Source of the DNA: Erinaceus europaeus
Lineage: Eukaryota > Chordata > Mammalia > Eulipotyphla > Erinaceidae
Direction of reading: 5' to 3'
Assembly (NCBI RefSeq): GCF_950295315.1
Contig: NC_080185.1
Location: 47,163,237 to 47,227,236, forward strand
Length of the DNA stretch: 64,000 bases
The notes beneath the pieces are model-generated. The model was not told where the DNA came from. It saw nothing but the letters and a program-made list of their open reading frames with translations, and did no database searches. Positions within the stretch are counted from its first letter, which is position 1. Each line of letters starts with the position of its first letter. This document shows, piece after piece, positions 1 to 11,084 of the stretch. Made by a program: the position numbers and the translations under genes.

Positions 1-211
1 TCCCGTGCTAAATGTGAATATACATAGTCCCCAGGTCAGACTGATGTTGTAAACAATTAGCTGTATTTATATATATTTTTCAAGTTTGGGGGGGTGCTCT
101 CTGCTCTAACTCAGCTTTGAAATTCTGTTCTCTACTCTGACACCATCTTCCCAGACATGTTAGCTATCAAGCTCAAGCAAAGACTACTAAAGTCATGCCC
201 CCCCCCCCCCG

Positions 212-579
212 TTGCTGAGGAGTTATTCTGATGCAGTCTCTGCCCCCAGGTTTTACTACACCCCACGAAATCCTAGCAGTGCCCCCTTCAACCAATCCTG
301 GCCCCACACGTCACCCCTGGTGGTCGCCCAATAAAAAGCCCCCTCACCCCCCCCCCCCCCGCTCTCTCTGGGCTCTCAGCTCCCCCTCTCTCAGATCTCG
401 CCCCCTCTCTCCCCCCCCCCCCCCCCCCCGTGGTCAGGTAGTGGGGATGGCCATTGCCGGCTGGCCCCACGTGGTCTGAACCAACCCCCCCCATCCTATA
501 ATAAAGATTTGTGTACCCCTTTGCTCTGGACGTCCACTCTCTTCTCCGCAGTGCAGCCTGACACCAGACCGCCACAACA
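212..579 (+). mobile_element. Solo LTR-like block with C-tracts (ERV1-type, probable)
   Basis: The block has the architecture of a retroviral LTR: an AATAAA-containing stretch near 331, a second AATAAA at 500-505 followed by a GT/T-rich stretch, and an end in CACAACA near 579. No internal retroviral coding sequence follows it, so it would be a solo LTR. Three or four long runs of C (about 199-210, 349-360, 412-429 and 582-594) interrupt it or flank it. The 5' edge is not defined and I found no clear target duplication. Assignment to a gammaretrovirus-like class is an inference from the R-U5 style only. Confidence 0.5.
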
Positions 580-711
580 ACACCCCCCCCCCCCAGAACA
601 TACTAAAATACACCCTTTCTACTCTAAGGTCCTTATTTTCTTCTGATCTATTCTTACTTTTTGATTCCTATCTATTAAACATTTTGTCTTGCTTTATATC
701 TTCCTGCCTTT
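580..711. other. Unassigned spacer
   Basis: After a C-run the sequence is T-rich with no recognisable gene or repeat. Confidence 0.4.
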
Positions 712-975
712 TAGACACCAAGTTGTAGATGCTACTGTGATTCCACCCCGACCTCCCTGGGCAGACAGCCTCACCAATATGTCCTGGAACCTCACCTCTT
801 CAGAGCCCTATCCAATAAGGGCAAGATAGATACAGGCTGGGAGTATAGATCAACCTGCATGCCACTGTCCAGTGGAGAAGCAATTACAAAAGCCAGAACT
901 CCCACCTTCTCTACCCCAAAAAGAATTTCGGTCCATATTCTCAGAGGAGCAAATGATAGGGGATGATGACCAGAG
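712..975 (+). mobile_element. L1 3' UTR fragment
   Basis: The segment reads like the tail of the L1s at 7350 and 16565 in reverse complement, including the stretch around ACCAATATGTCCTGGA and the GAAGCAATTACAAAAGCCAGA block. It is diverged and lacks an obvious poly(A) tail, so it is an old 5'-truncated copy. Confidence 0.65.
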
Positions 976-1031
976 GGCTCCGAAACCCAATTCTGCCAGG
1001 ACCTAAAGTGTCTATCAACCAAAAATCTCAT

Positions 1032-1318
1032 TTTTTAAAAAAAATATTTATTTATTTTCTCTTTTGTTGCCCTTGTTGTCTTTTTATTGTTGCTGTAGTA
1101 GTTGTTGTCATTGATGTCGTTGTTGTTGGATAGGTCAGAGAGAAATGGAGAGAGGAAGGGAAGACAGAGAGGGGGAGAGACACCTGCAGACCTACTTTAC
1201 CGCTTGTGAAGCGACTTCCCTGCAGGTGGAGAGTCAGGGACTCGAACCGGGATCTTTACGCCGGTCCTTGCTCTTTGCGCCACCTGCGCTTAACCCACTA
1301 CACTACTGCCTGACTCCC
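1032..1318 (-). mobile_element. tRNA-derived SINE
   Basis: The tRNA-like head lies at the right end (complement of TAACCC...CTGACTCCC) with a B-box-like GGTTCGAG in antisense near 1235. The CT-rich body and T-rich tail lie at the left. The flanks AATCTCATTTTTTA (about 1024) and AATCTCATTTTTATA (about 1321) are the target-site duplication, so this copy is a complete insertion. Confidence 0.88.
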
Positions 1319-2400
1319 AGGAATCTCATTTTTATACCATCACTGAAAGGGAGGCAAATCTGGAAAACACCAGAGGAGTCCAGACACTGTTTCTCTTATT
1401 TGAGAGAGATGAGTTAAAAAAAAGAGGGACACTAGGAAGAAGTGGTAGGTATAGGTGTGAAGTAGTAAGAGATGCATGGAAAGGAAAAGAAAGCAGGACC
1501 ATAGGAAAAAAAGGGATATATATATATTAGTCAACCCATATCTGTGACCTTGGGAGAACTACTACAGTTTCCAATGAAGAGAATGAGCATGTGGAAAGTT
1601 GGTGGTGGGGAAGGTGTGACATTATGCCCCTATTTAAAAAAATAATTTAGTAAATCAATATCAAATAAGTAGTAAAAAAGAAAAATATATAGATATAGGC
1701 AGTGATAGATATAATACCAACCCATATTGTACTGAGTACAGGTGTACATGTATCTATAAGCAATTATATAACTCAAAGTAAAAGTGATCAGCTGTCCTTG
1801 ATGATTGGACTTAGACCTAATAAACCTGAAATCCTAGTTGAGGTACTTAAAGAAAACATCATCAGTTCTCTAACTGATTAGACTTATACCAAAATAGCTT
1901 GGCAATCTAACAGAAAGGCCCAAAGAAGACAGATCCCTGAAACCTGATTCTGGTTGCGTTCAACAAATGACAACGCTTCAACAGGCGGGAGAAAGTGTTA
2001 GTCTGGGAAAAGACAAAAATATAAAATTTGAAGTACTGTTTCTACTGAGTGTATATTGCTCTTGCACTGTTCAAGTACTAACTGAACTATCTAGCCAAAG
2101 TAATATAATTGGAGTCACCTGCTTCTCTCTGCTCATATTTTCCCCATAGAAGTACAGATACAGTGCAATAGATATGACTCAAAAGAGGAAGATAGAATGC
2201 TTATAGCTAAAACCCCACATAGTAGGTCCCATTAGAACTGGGTAATCAAGAGTGGATAAGAATTGGCAGGCAGAGATTTGGGATAAAGAATGGTGATGAA
2301 GAAGAGAGACACTGAAAGTCATTATGGATATGACCAGAAAATGGGATGGAGAAATGGGGAAGGGGCAGAGGGTAGGATGAGGGAAAGGGGGAATTTGAGG
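1319..2400. other. Intergenic or intronic DNA without recognised genes
   Basis: The stretch is A+T-rich and full of stops in all frames. The longest open frames are 60-64 codons and show no family resemblance. I see nothing functional in it. Confidence 0.5.
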
Positions 2401-2525
2401 TCCTGCTGCATGACAACGGAATAAGACTTAAGTTGGGGGTGAGAGTGCTTTGTAGATACCTATTATGGCAAGATGAGAAATTGTACCCATATGTCAACAA
2501 CAATAATCCCTCTCCCTAAAAAGCA
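2400..2525 (+). mobile_element. Old L1 3' end (fragment)
   Basis: The GGGGGTGAGAGTGCTTTG motif and the following CAACAACAATAAT resemble the tail of the plus-strand L1 at 62480-62570. The copy is heavily diverged. Confidence 0.45.
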
Positions 2526-2744
2526 CATTTCCCTGATAGAAAAAAATTTATTTCATATTTTTAAATATTTTAATCTCCTTACCAGAGGGAGACACACCAA
2601 GGAATAGCACCTAGACTAATGGCTGATTTCTTGGCAACTCAATTGTGAATATAGCATTTTTATATTCTGGGACAGACTGCTGAAAGAATACTCCTGATAA
2701 TCAAATTTGGAGGGCCTCAGGAAGTGTCTCTTAAAAGTCAAAGT

Positions 2745-2990
2745 TGAAGGCTAAGAAGATAACTCAGTGGTAAGGTACATGACTTGCAAGTCTGAGACAC
2801 CAGAATCTGCATGTATCAAAGCTGATAAGTATTCTGGTCTTTCTCATGAAAGTAAATAAAACAAATATTTAGAGTAGACAGAATAGCTCACCTGCTTTGT
2901 TACGCATGAGACCCAGATTCAAGTTTGTCCCCAGCACATTGAAAGAAGCTTTGGTGCCAGTACCATAATATTTTTCTAACTCTTTCTTTT
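2745..2990 (+). mobile_element. Two old tRNA-like SINE fragments in tandem
   Basis: Two diverged units (about 2745-2872 and 2875-2990) each begin with an A-box-like AACTCAGTGGTAAGG or AGCTCACCTGCTTTG segment and continue to a B-box-like stretch, followed by a TCTTTCT/AAATAAA-type tail. They belong to an older SINE type than the common copies in this window. Confidence 0.5.
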
Positions 2991-3215
2991 TTTAATTAAT
3001 AAAATGGAAATATTGACAAGACTATAAGATAAGAGAGGTACATTTCCACACAATGCCCACCCCCCAGTGCTCCATATCCCCTCCCCTCCCCTGATAGCTT
3101 TCCTATTCTTTATCCCTCTGCGAGTATGGACCCAACATCATTGTGGGGTGCAGAAGATGGAAGGCCTGGCTTCTGTAATGGTTTCTCCACTGAACATTGG
3201 CATTGGCAGGTAAGA
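2990..3215 (-). mobile_element. L1 3' UTR fragment
   Basis: It shares the tail block (ATTGACAAGACTATAAGATA, TCCCCTCCCCTGATAGCTTTC and the ATGGACCCAACATCATTGTG region) with the L1 at 7350. It is 5'-truncated inside the 3' UTR and moderately diverged. Confidence 0.75.
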
Positions 3216-3487
3216 AAATGAGTTAAGTAGTGGTTGGTACAGGCCATGGTACAGAGTTAGGACTATAGCACTAGAGCTTTTTAAATTTGAAGTATAATCG
3301 ACATATAACATTTATTAGTCTCAGCTTTCAAAACAATGATTAGATATTTGTATAGATTGCAAAATGGTCACTGCAATAAGTCTAGTTGATATCCATCACT
3401 ATACACAGAAGTCACTAGTTTTCAAATTTGAAAAATAGCAATATTTTTTTCTCAGTTACTTGCTTCATCTTGCTCTTTCCCTACAAT

Positions 3488-3836
3488 TTTTTTTCTTTTT
3501 GTGACTCCAGGATTATTGCTGGAGCTTGGTGCCTGCACTATGAATCCATTCTCCTGGATGCCATTCCCCCCCCGCTCCATTTTATTGATCTTGTCGTTAT
3601 TCTTGTTGTTATTGTTGTTGTTGTTGTTGTTGGACAAGGAAGAGAGAAATCGAGAGAGGAGGGGAAGACAAAGAGAGGGAGAGAAAGCTAGACACCTGCA
3701 GACTTACTTCAAGGCTTGTGAAGTGACCTACCCCCCTGCAGGTGGGGAGCTGGGGGCTCAAAATGGGTTCCTTAAGCTGGTCCTTGTGCTTTGCACCATA
3801 TGTGTGTAACCCGCTGTGCCACCTACCGCCAGCCCC
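3488..3836 (-). mobile_element. tRNA-derived SINE, long form
   Basis: This is the long SINE version, with an extra tail module around 3504-3590 (GATTATTGCTGGAGCTTGG) beyond a GTT-repeat stretch (about 3595-3632). The tRNA-like head ends at 3836. Confidence 0.82.
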
Positions 3837-3839
3837 CGC

Positions 3840-4225
3840 CACCACAAATTTTATAACAGCATTTTATTCATCTTACTACTATATTCCAGGAGCCTATCAC
3901 TGCCTGATTCCTGAGGTCTACCCAAAGAATCTATATTCTTCATGAAATTAAATGTAAAAACCACTGGACTGAATGGCCAATAAAGTTTTTGTCACTGTCA
4001 TTCTCTATTTAAGGAGTTAAGGCTCCTTAAATCACACATTTAGGGCCTTGTGCTATTTCAGACCTGTCAAGAAACGTAAAAAAGATAGGATTTTAAAAGC
4101 ACATGGAATTTATTAGTAACAACCTCTGTGATTGAAAATGGGACAGAAGCCAGGAGAGTCTGGGAGAACTTCCAGGGCATACTGCAGTTAAATGCAAGTT
4201 TGACCTTCAAGGAAGAAGGAAAAGA
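3840..4225. other. Unassigned spacer
   Basis: Non-repetitive A+T-rich sequence between a SINE and a GGAA array. No gene is visible. Confidence 0.4.
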
Positions 4226-4254
4226 AAGAAGGGAGGAGAAAGAAAGGAATGAAT

Positions 4255-4314
4255 GACGGAAGGAAGGAAGGAAGGAAGGAAGGAAGGAAGGAAGGAAGGA
4301 AGGAAGGAAGGAAG
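4255..4314. repeat. (GGAA)n microsatellite
   Basis: About fourteen tandem GGAA/GAAG units with a degenerate AG-rich shoulder from 4208. Open frames across it are low-complexity artefacts. Confidence 0.95.
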
Positions 4315-4509
4315 AGAGGGAGAGAGGAAAAAACAAAGCTGGGCCAGATGGAAGTGGTTTAGTCTGCTGTGCAGCTGTAAAGAAAGTTTAGCACGACTGT
4401 CCTGAAGTCCCTAAGAGAAAGTCACCAATTTTTTGCAAACAAACCTGCCTTATTTCATTGCTGTGTTCATTGACAAGGAGCAACTCCTAGGAAGTGTGAC
4501 CCTGAACTT

Positions 4510-4855
4510 GAAGGAATCATGTTAAGTAAGATAAGCCAGAAGAAAATATAGTAGATGACCTCACTCATAGGTGAAACTCAGGAAACAAAAACTAAGCACA
4601 GGGTGAAATTTAGACTAGTTTTGGTCTATTTCAGCAAAGTCAAGTACTTTAATGGGGGGGGGGGTTACTGCCAGAAGTCAAGGTTGAGAGGACTTCCAGG
4701 GCCCAATGCATTTTGGTGGCAAAGACTCCAGTTGGTGGTGGGGGTGGTGAGCAGACACCAGTTATGTGGAGGTAAGAAATTATAGTCATACTTCAAATGT
4801 CTTGTAAATATTGATTTCCTCAATAACTGTATAGAAAAAGAATAATAAAGAAGTG
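4510..4855 (+). mobile_element. Old L1 3' end
   Basis: GTAAGATAAGCCAGAA followed by a GACCTCACTCATAGG-like segment matches the junction of ORF2 and 3' UTR seen at 62278-62335. The remainder, which ends in an A-rich AATAATAAAG, fits an old L1 tail. Confidence 0.55.
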
Positions 4856-4869
4856 TCATTATAATGTAA

Positions 4870-5446
4870 ACACAGCTATAATTTGAAGTGTAGCAGTAAC
4901 TTGGTCACTCTTAGAGCAAACAGAGATCTCAGAAGCACATTCTCTTGGCTGCCATGCTTGCCAACTTTTGCAGTCAGTAGGGCTCTTGTCTTATGCATGT
5001 TCTGGTTCCTGGGGCCTGGTTTTATCTTCATCTTTATCATCAAGATGTACTTTCTACCATTATTTTGTAAATTCAACTGCATATTTCCTCTGGGATTAGG
5101 ACTCAAACTTTGATATAGTACCTTGGCTATATCCTTATGGCTAGTTTTTCAATCCCAATTGACAAATGGCTCGAACTCCCCTTATCTACCTGCCTGTTGC
5201 TTCCCCTAACACAGGATATTTGGGGAAGTTTTTCAGTTGATTATATTGTAATCAATCATGTAGAAGTAGCATTATTTTTGTGGATAGCACATAAGTTGAT
5301 CCTCTTTCTTTCTTTTTTTTTTAAATTTGCTTTATTCTTCCAATCACTGTTTTTTGATTTGGGAATTCAGTCACTTATATTTAAAGTAATTACTGATAAA
5401 GGAGGATTTACTATTAACATAATGTTAATGGTTGGTTTGACAAAAG

Positions 5447-5450
<4 letters not shown>
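4870..5450. other. Unassigned spacer, part possibly old L1
   Basis: The longest frame (5137-5529) runs into a TA microsatellite and a SINE and is not a gene. The part near 5230-5430 resembles decayed L1 ORF2 antisense, but I cannot prove it. Confidence 0.35.

Positions 5451-5475
<25 letters not shown>
5448..5475. repeat. (TA)n microsatellite
   Basis: About twelve TA units at the tail of the adjoining SINE. It was probably seeded by the target or tail. Confidence 0.9.
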
Positions 5476-5479
<4 letters not shown>

Positions 5480-5738
5480 TTCCTTTTGTTGCCCTTATTT
5501 TTTATTGTTGTAGTTCTTATTGTTATTGATGTTGTTGTTGAATAAGACAGAGAGAAATGGAGAAAGGAGGGGAAGACAGAGAGCGGGAGAGAAATATAGA
5601 CACCTGCAGACCTGCTTCACCACCTGTGAAGCGACTCCCCTGCAGGTGGGGAGCTGGCGGCTAGAACTGGGATCCTTCACTGGTCCTTGTGCTTTGCGCC
5701 ACCTGCGCTTAACCCACTGCGCTACCGCCTGACTCCCA
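5476..5738 (-). mobile_element. tRNA-derived SINE
   Basis: A typical copy with its head at 5700-5738 and a CT-rich body in antisense. AAGTATAT lies on both sides (about 5446 and 5740), consistent with a target duplication. Confidence 0.85.
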
Positions 5739-5869
5739 GAAGTATATTTTTTAAGGATGAACTGTATCATGTTAGTCTGCCACAAACTCCTGACTTTCTG
5801 GGACCCTGATATTCAGCTATAGATGTTCTACTAGTTACCTGTGTTATGCTGGTGCTATATAACTACTCC

Positions 5870-5995
5870 TATTGGGTAGGTACACTATTATCTCTATGCT
5901 CTAGAGTTAATTTAGGAGAGTTCATAACCTACCCCTGATCACACGACAACCAAGTGCCAAGGTTGGGGTTTAAGCCAGGACTGTTAATTGGATTT
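5870..5995 (-). mobile_element. MIR fragment (ancient SINE)
   Basis: The order of elements (CACTATTATCTC, then a CATAACCT...ATCACACGACAAC core and GGGGTTTAAGCCAGGACT) follows the MIR core in antisense, strongly diverged. Confidence 0.55.
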
Positions 5996-7150
5996 TAAAG
6001 TGTACTTTCTAGAGTTACACTGCCTTTTCTTCACAGAACTAGTGGCCATACATTATGCCTATCTGTTTACTTTTCCATCCCCTAACTCCCTCATGATGAG
6101 AACAATCTGAGGATAAGTCCAAGACATGACAGATAATACGCATTTAAGATGTGTTTACGGAACAAAGAATAAAGGGAGGAGTAAATTGAACCACTGAACA
6201 AACCTCTTAATAACCAAGTTGCTGTCATTCCAGTCTGAGTGCCCAGTGCTATAGTTTCTATGGTTCTGATAATTTGAGTCTATGTGGTAACTAAATGCAG
6301 ACACTTAATAATAACATCACAATTGCCAGGGTGGCCCTTTTCACTTACCCCTGAGCTCTGAACTGTTTGCTCATCTGATGAAGAATTTGAATAGTTTCAG
6401 TTCTGGAAATGTGAAAAATATAATACTTTCTGCTCAGTAAAGGCCAATCAAGGGGAATTCTAAGATGCGTTTCATCTTGACGTCTTTGGGTGGGTGGGTG
6501 TGTGGAGGGGGTTACACAAGAGGCCAAAGTCATATTGCCTGGAGGCAGCTTCCAGAGTCTCCAGACCAAAAAGGAAATGACAACAGCTTTTGACAAGAAT
6601 GGAAGGACAAATAAAGATCTTATTGAGAAGCAGGTAAATTAGCTGGGCTCAGGAAGCCTGTAATGACTCAAAGTTGGCAAGGGTCCTGTCTGGCAGACCA
6701 CCTCTCCCTTACAGCTAAGCTAAATGGATTCCATAGTGCTCTCTCACTGTGGACATATAAGCATGGACTTGATATTGAGCCTAACATGAAGGACCTCTTT
6801 GTTCCAGAGCCTTCTCTCCTCTTCACAGGCCGCGTGACCTTAGGAAACATTGGTGATCTAACAACAAACTAAGGCTTTGGCTCTGTGTATCTTTAAAGTC
6901 CATCAAAACACTATGAAAACCAATACTGTGTATCTAAAATAGTCTTTCTAGTTACATATCACAGCTTTAGCAATGTAAGGCAACCATACTGGGAAGAAAT
7001 CTTAGAGAGATTAATGATTTTCAGGGAGAACAATATTACCTAGAATCTCTCATTCTAACTTCTCATTCTGATAATGGATCTGAAGTTACAACAAAGACTT
7101 AGATGTGCAGGATGTGGTCCCTTTATTGCTTTATTTATTTATTTTCTTTA
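5996..7150. other. Unique DNA without recognised genes
   Basis: No repeat family, splice-flanked open frame or RNA gene is convincing here. Frames of 60-83 codons (for example around 6345-6596) have no recognisable domain. Confidence 0.45.
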
Positions 7151-7240
7151 TTGTTTTTAAATATTAGTTGTCTTTTTTCTCACAGAGTTATTACTGGGGC
7201 TCAATGCCTGCATGACTTTACCATTCATGATGGCTTTTTC
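7150..7240 (-). mobile_element. SINE tail-module fragment
   Basis: AGTTATTACTGGGGCTCAATGCCTG with a T-rich left end matches only the extra 3' module of the long SINE form seen at 15893 and 60200. The tRNA head is missing. Confidence 0.6.
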
Positions 7241-7320
7241 TTTTGTTTATTTTTAAATATAGTGTTAGCAAAAAACAAACAAAAAGCCATAAAAATATCA
7301 GATGTTTTTATGGCATGTTT

Positions 7321-7343
7321 TCTCTCTCTCTCTCTCTCTCTCT
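7321..7343. repeat. (CT)n microsatellite
   Basis: About eleven CT units abutting the T-rich tail of the next L1. Confidence 0.9.
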
Positions 7344-7349
7344 TTTAAA

Positions 7350-10060
7350 TTTATTTTTTATTTAAGAAAGGATAAATGAACAAAACCATAGGGTAGGAGG
7401 GGTACAACTCCACACAGTTCCCACCACCCAATCTCCATATCCCATCCCCTCCCCTGATAGCTTTCCCATTCACTATCCCTCTGGGAGCATGGACCCAGGG
7501 TCATTGTGGATTGCAGGAGGTAGAAGGTCTGGCTTCTGTAATTGCTTCCCCGCTGAACATGGGCGTTGACTGGTCGATCCATACTCCCAGTCTACCCCTC
7601 TCTTTCCCTAGTAGGGTGGTTCTCTGGGGAAGCAGAGCTCCAGGGCACATTGGTGGGGTCTTCAACCCAGGGAAGCCTGGCTGGCATACTGATGGCATCT
7701 GGAACCTGGTGGCTGAAAAGAGAGTTAACATAGAAAGCCAAACAAATGGTTGAGCAATCATGGACCCAAAGCTTGGAATAGTGGAGATGAAGTGTTGGGG
7801 GGGTACTCACTGCAAACTCTAGTGTACTACTGCTTTCAGGTATATATTTTGCACTAGTTTATGGATATGTGTGAACATATGCTCTATCTCCTGGAACCTG
7901 GTCTATATCTAGGTTTTGGGACTTTGTTAGGAAGTGAACCACCTGGGATGGAATTAGAGAATACTATGAAAGGAAAGGTCTCACCTGAGTAATGAAGTTG
8001 AAGGGTTGTCATTCCACACGTGAAGTCTCTGGACACAGTATGGACTGAAGCATGTTGAGGTGGCAATTGTTGCGTTGATTAGGTTGCGATCAGCAGATGC
8101 AATATTATTTGATATGGATTGGGAGAGGCATGCGGGAAAGTGGGCCCTATCCTAAGGTTCCAGGACTGGGGGAAATATAGGCTCTCTAGTGGAGATAGGG
8201 TTCAAAAAGACAATGGATAGTTAATGTTATCACATTATTTGGTAATTGGGTTAACTTTGAAAAGTCCTTTTGTTAGAGTTTGCTGTATAGTACCCAGTAT
8301 CTTGTATGTAGCTGTGCCATTGGTTGCTTCTGATCTACTTGGTCTAGGCTTTTGAGAGAGTCCGCATATCAAATACACAGCCTATATATTAAAAAGACTC
8401 AGTTTGTGTTTTAAAAACTTCGAGACAATTAATTTTCCCCTCTCATATTAATTAACTAGTGATTTATATGACTACACTTTACTATGAGTTTACATAAACA
8501 CCATTCCCACCACCAAAAGACTATGTCCCATCCCACCCACCCACTCCCACCCCCCACCGGCCCAGGAAGCTGCATGTCTACCCCTCACCACAGGGTTTTT
8601 ACTTCGGTGCCCTACTCCATATTTAGTCAAATCCTGCTTTTAGTTTCCCTTTCAGATCTTCTTTCTCAACTTCTGTTGATGAATGGGATCATCCCATACT
8701 CATCTGACTTGGCTCACTTAAGATAATTTATTCTAGCTCCATCCAAGATGGGTCAGAGAAGGTGGTTTCATTGTTCTTGATAGCTGCATAGTATTCCATT
8801 GTGTATATATACCACAGCTTTCTCAGCCACTCATCGGTTGTTGTGCACCTGGGTTGCTTCCAGGTTTTAGCTATTATGAATTGTGCTGCTATGAACATAG
8901 GAGTACACACCTCTTTTTGGTTGGGTGTTATGGAGTCCTTGGGGTATAACCCCAGGAGAGGAATTACTGGATCATATGGAAAGACCATGTCTAGCCATGT
9001 GAGAGTTCTCCAGACTGCTCTCCACAGAGGCTGTACCAATTTACATTCCCACCAGCAATGCAAAAGGGTTTCTCTGTCCCCACAGCCTCTCCAGCATTTG
9101 TTGCTGCTGTCCTTTTTGATGTATGCCATTCTCACAGGAGTGAGGTGGTATCTCAATGTTGTCTTAATTTGCATTTGTCTGACAATCAGTGACCTAGAGC
9201 AGTTTTTTATGTGTTTGTTAGCCTTTTGGATCTCCTCTGGGGTGAATGTTTTGTTCTTATCCTCTGCCAATTTTTGGATGGGATCATTTGCTTTTTTGGT
9301 GGTAAGTTTGCTGAGCTCTTTATATATTTTGGTGATTAGTTTCTTGTCTGATGTATGGCATGTGAAGATCTTTTCCCATTCTGTGAGGGGTCTCTTTGTT
9401 TAATAGTTTCTTTGGATGTGCAGAAGCTTTTCAATTTGATGTAGTCCCATTGGTTTGTTTCTGCTTTAATCTTCCTTGCAATTGGGTTTGATTCATCAAA
9501 GATGTCCTTGAGGTGTAGGTGGGAAAGTGTTTTACCAATGTTTTCCTCTAAGTATTTGATTGTTTCTGGTCTGACTTCTAGGTCTTTGATCCATTTGGAG
9601 TTGATTTTTGATTCTGGTGAGATAAAGAGGTTCAATTTCATTCTTCTGCATGTTTCAACCCAGTTTTCCCAGCACCATTTATTGAAGAGAGCCTCCTTAC
9701 TACATTTAATCCTTTGGGCCCCCTTATCAAAGATTAGATGCCCATAGGTGTGGGGATTTACTTCTGGGCTTTCAATTCTGTTCCACTGGTCTGTGTGCCT
9801 ATTTTTATTCCAGTACCATGCTGTTTTGATGATGATGGCTTTATAATATAGTTTAAGGTCTGGGAGTGTGATGCCTCCATTTCTGTTTCTTTTCCTCAAG
9901 ATGGTTTTGGCAATTATAGGTGTTTTCAGGTTCCAGATAAATGATTGTAGTGTTTGTTCCGTTCTCTTAAAGAAGCTTGGTGGAACTTTGATGGGTATTG
10001 CATTAAATTTGTATATAGCTCTGGGGAGAATATTCCTTAGACTTACAAAACATGAATCTA
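7350..10060 (-). mobile_element. L1 retrotransposon, 5'-truncated, with long 3' UTR
   Basis: Reading on the minus strand, the element carries the last 1.3 kb of ORF2 (10060 to 8728), then about 1.38 kb of 3' UTR, then an A-rich tail at 7350. The 3' UTR is the reference for many fragments in this window. The 5' end is truncated within ORF2, so ORF1, the endonuclease and most of the reverse transcriptase are absent. Confidence 0.9.
8728..9899 (-). pseudogene. L1 ORF2 C-terminal part, broken
   Basis: Two open pieces in different frames (9899-9336 and 9270-8728) encode the region after the reverse-transcriptase core of L1 ORF2. It ends with the Cys-rich motif [18 protein letters not shown] (C-x3-C-x7-H-x4-C), followed by the usual run of LYTMEYY-like residues close to the stop. 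The frame break lies around 9280-9340. This protein normally copies L1 RNA at the genomic target, but this piece lacks the endonuclease and the catalytic aspartates and cannot act. It is a relic of the L1 at 7350-10060. Confidence 0.9.
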
Positions 10061-10824
10061 TATAACTTTAGAGACAACTATAGTAATTGTTAATATTATT
10101 GCTATTATAATTATTAAAGCTCTACCATAATTAATAGCAATGAATGCACAAAGAAAGCTGATGAGTTTTCTATTAACTTTTTCTTGGAAAAATAATCATG
10201 GTAATTGAATCACTCCAGGGAAAGTTTTGAACAAACACAAAGGTAACATAACAACAAGCCACAGAAGTAGGAAAAAACACAGTATAGAGAAAGCATTTAC
10301 TCTGAAAAGTGTAATATGGTCCCAATATCTTGAAGTTCATATTTTCCCACTGTAATGTGTTTAACCTGAACAATGTGGCTGGACTTCCCCACTCTGACTA
10401 GTGATTCCTTGGGCCAGAAAAAAAAAGACATGCAAGTTCTGAGACTGAGATTCAAATAAACATATCATGGGACAGCTGCAAACTGGAAAACAAATAAGAC
10501 AGCTACTGGAATAACACAACTAATAAGGGCCCTACTCCCTCCCAACACTCTAGAGGCCAAGAGTAAGGAAGCCTTTTCTTTTTTGGAAAATAGAGCCTGG
10601 TAAACAACTGGAAGGAGGAAGTCCTGTTTATGATTATCCTTAAACTCATGCTTCCCCCGAGCAGTCACTGATTAAGGAGCAGAGGATTTTTTTAAAAAAT
10701 GTAAAAGAATATTGCTGTTCTTTTTGTAACAAGGCTATCATACATAATGCTGATTTTTTGAAATAAACTCTGTTATTTACATTCGTCTTATAAACAAGAC
10801 CTAGTCTCCAATAATTACTTTTAT
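10061..10824. other. Unique DNA without recognised genes
   Basis: A+T-rich sequence with scattered stops. No family assigned. Confidence 0.4.
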
Positions 10825-11060
10825 TTATTATTTTTCTTTTTTATTAGTGATTTAATATTGATTTATAAAACTGTAAGATAATAGGGGTTTAATTCCATAC
10901 AGTTTCCACCACCAGAGTTCTGTGTCCCATGCCCCCCATTGGAAACTGTAGTAATTCTTCCAAGGCCACCAATATGGGCTGATTCTGTAAGAATCTATTA
11001 TATCTGTGTATATGTATTTTCCCCCTTTTTCAATGGTCCTGCCTTCATTATTTCATGTCA
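10825..11060 (-). mobile_element. Old L1 3' UTR fragment
   Basis: TTTTATTAGTGATTTAATAT...TCCATACAGTTTCCACCACCAGAGTTCTG is the older L1 tail variant, also present at 37250 and 48760. It is truncated shortly upstream. Confidence 0.7.
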
Positions 11061-11084
11061 TTTCATTTTTTTCTTTTTTCTTCC

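Noticed and set aside
231..479. Pro-rich frame of 82 codons
   Set aside because: Created by C-runs in an LTR-like block.
1032..1318. tRNA gene-like A and B boxes
   Set aside because: They belong to SINE heads with CT-rich bodies and target duplications. No free-standing tRNA with a proper cloverleaf was seen anywhere in the window.
8801..9403. Plus-strand frame of 200 codons
   Set aside because: Antisense of L1 ORF2. The L1 reading is unambiguous on the minus strand.
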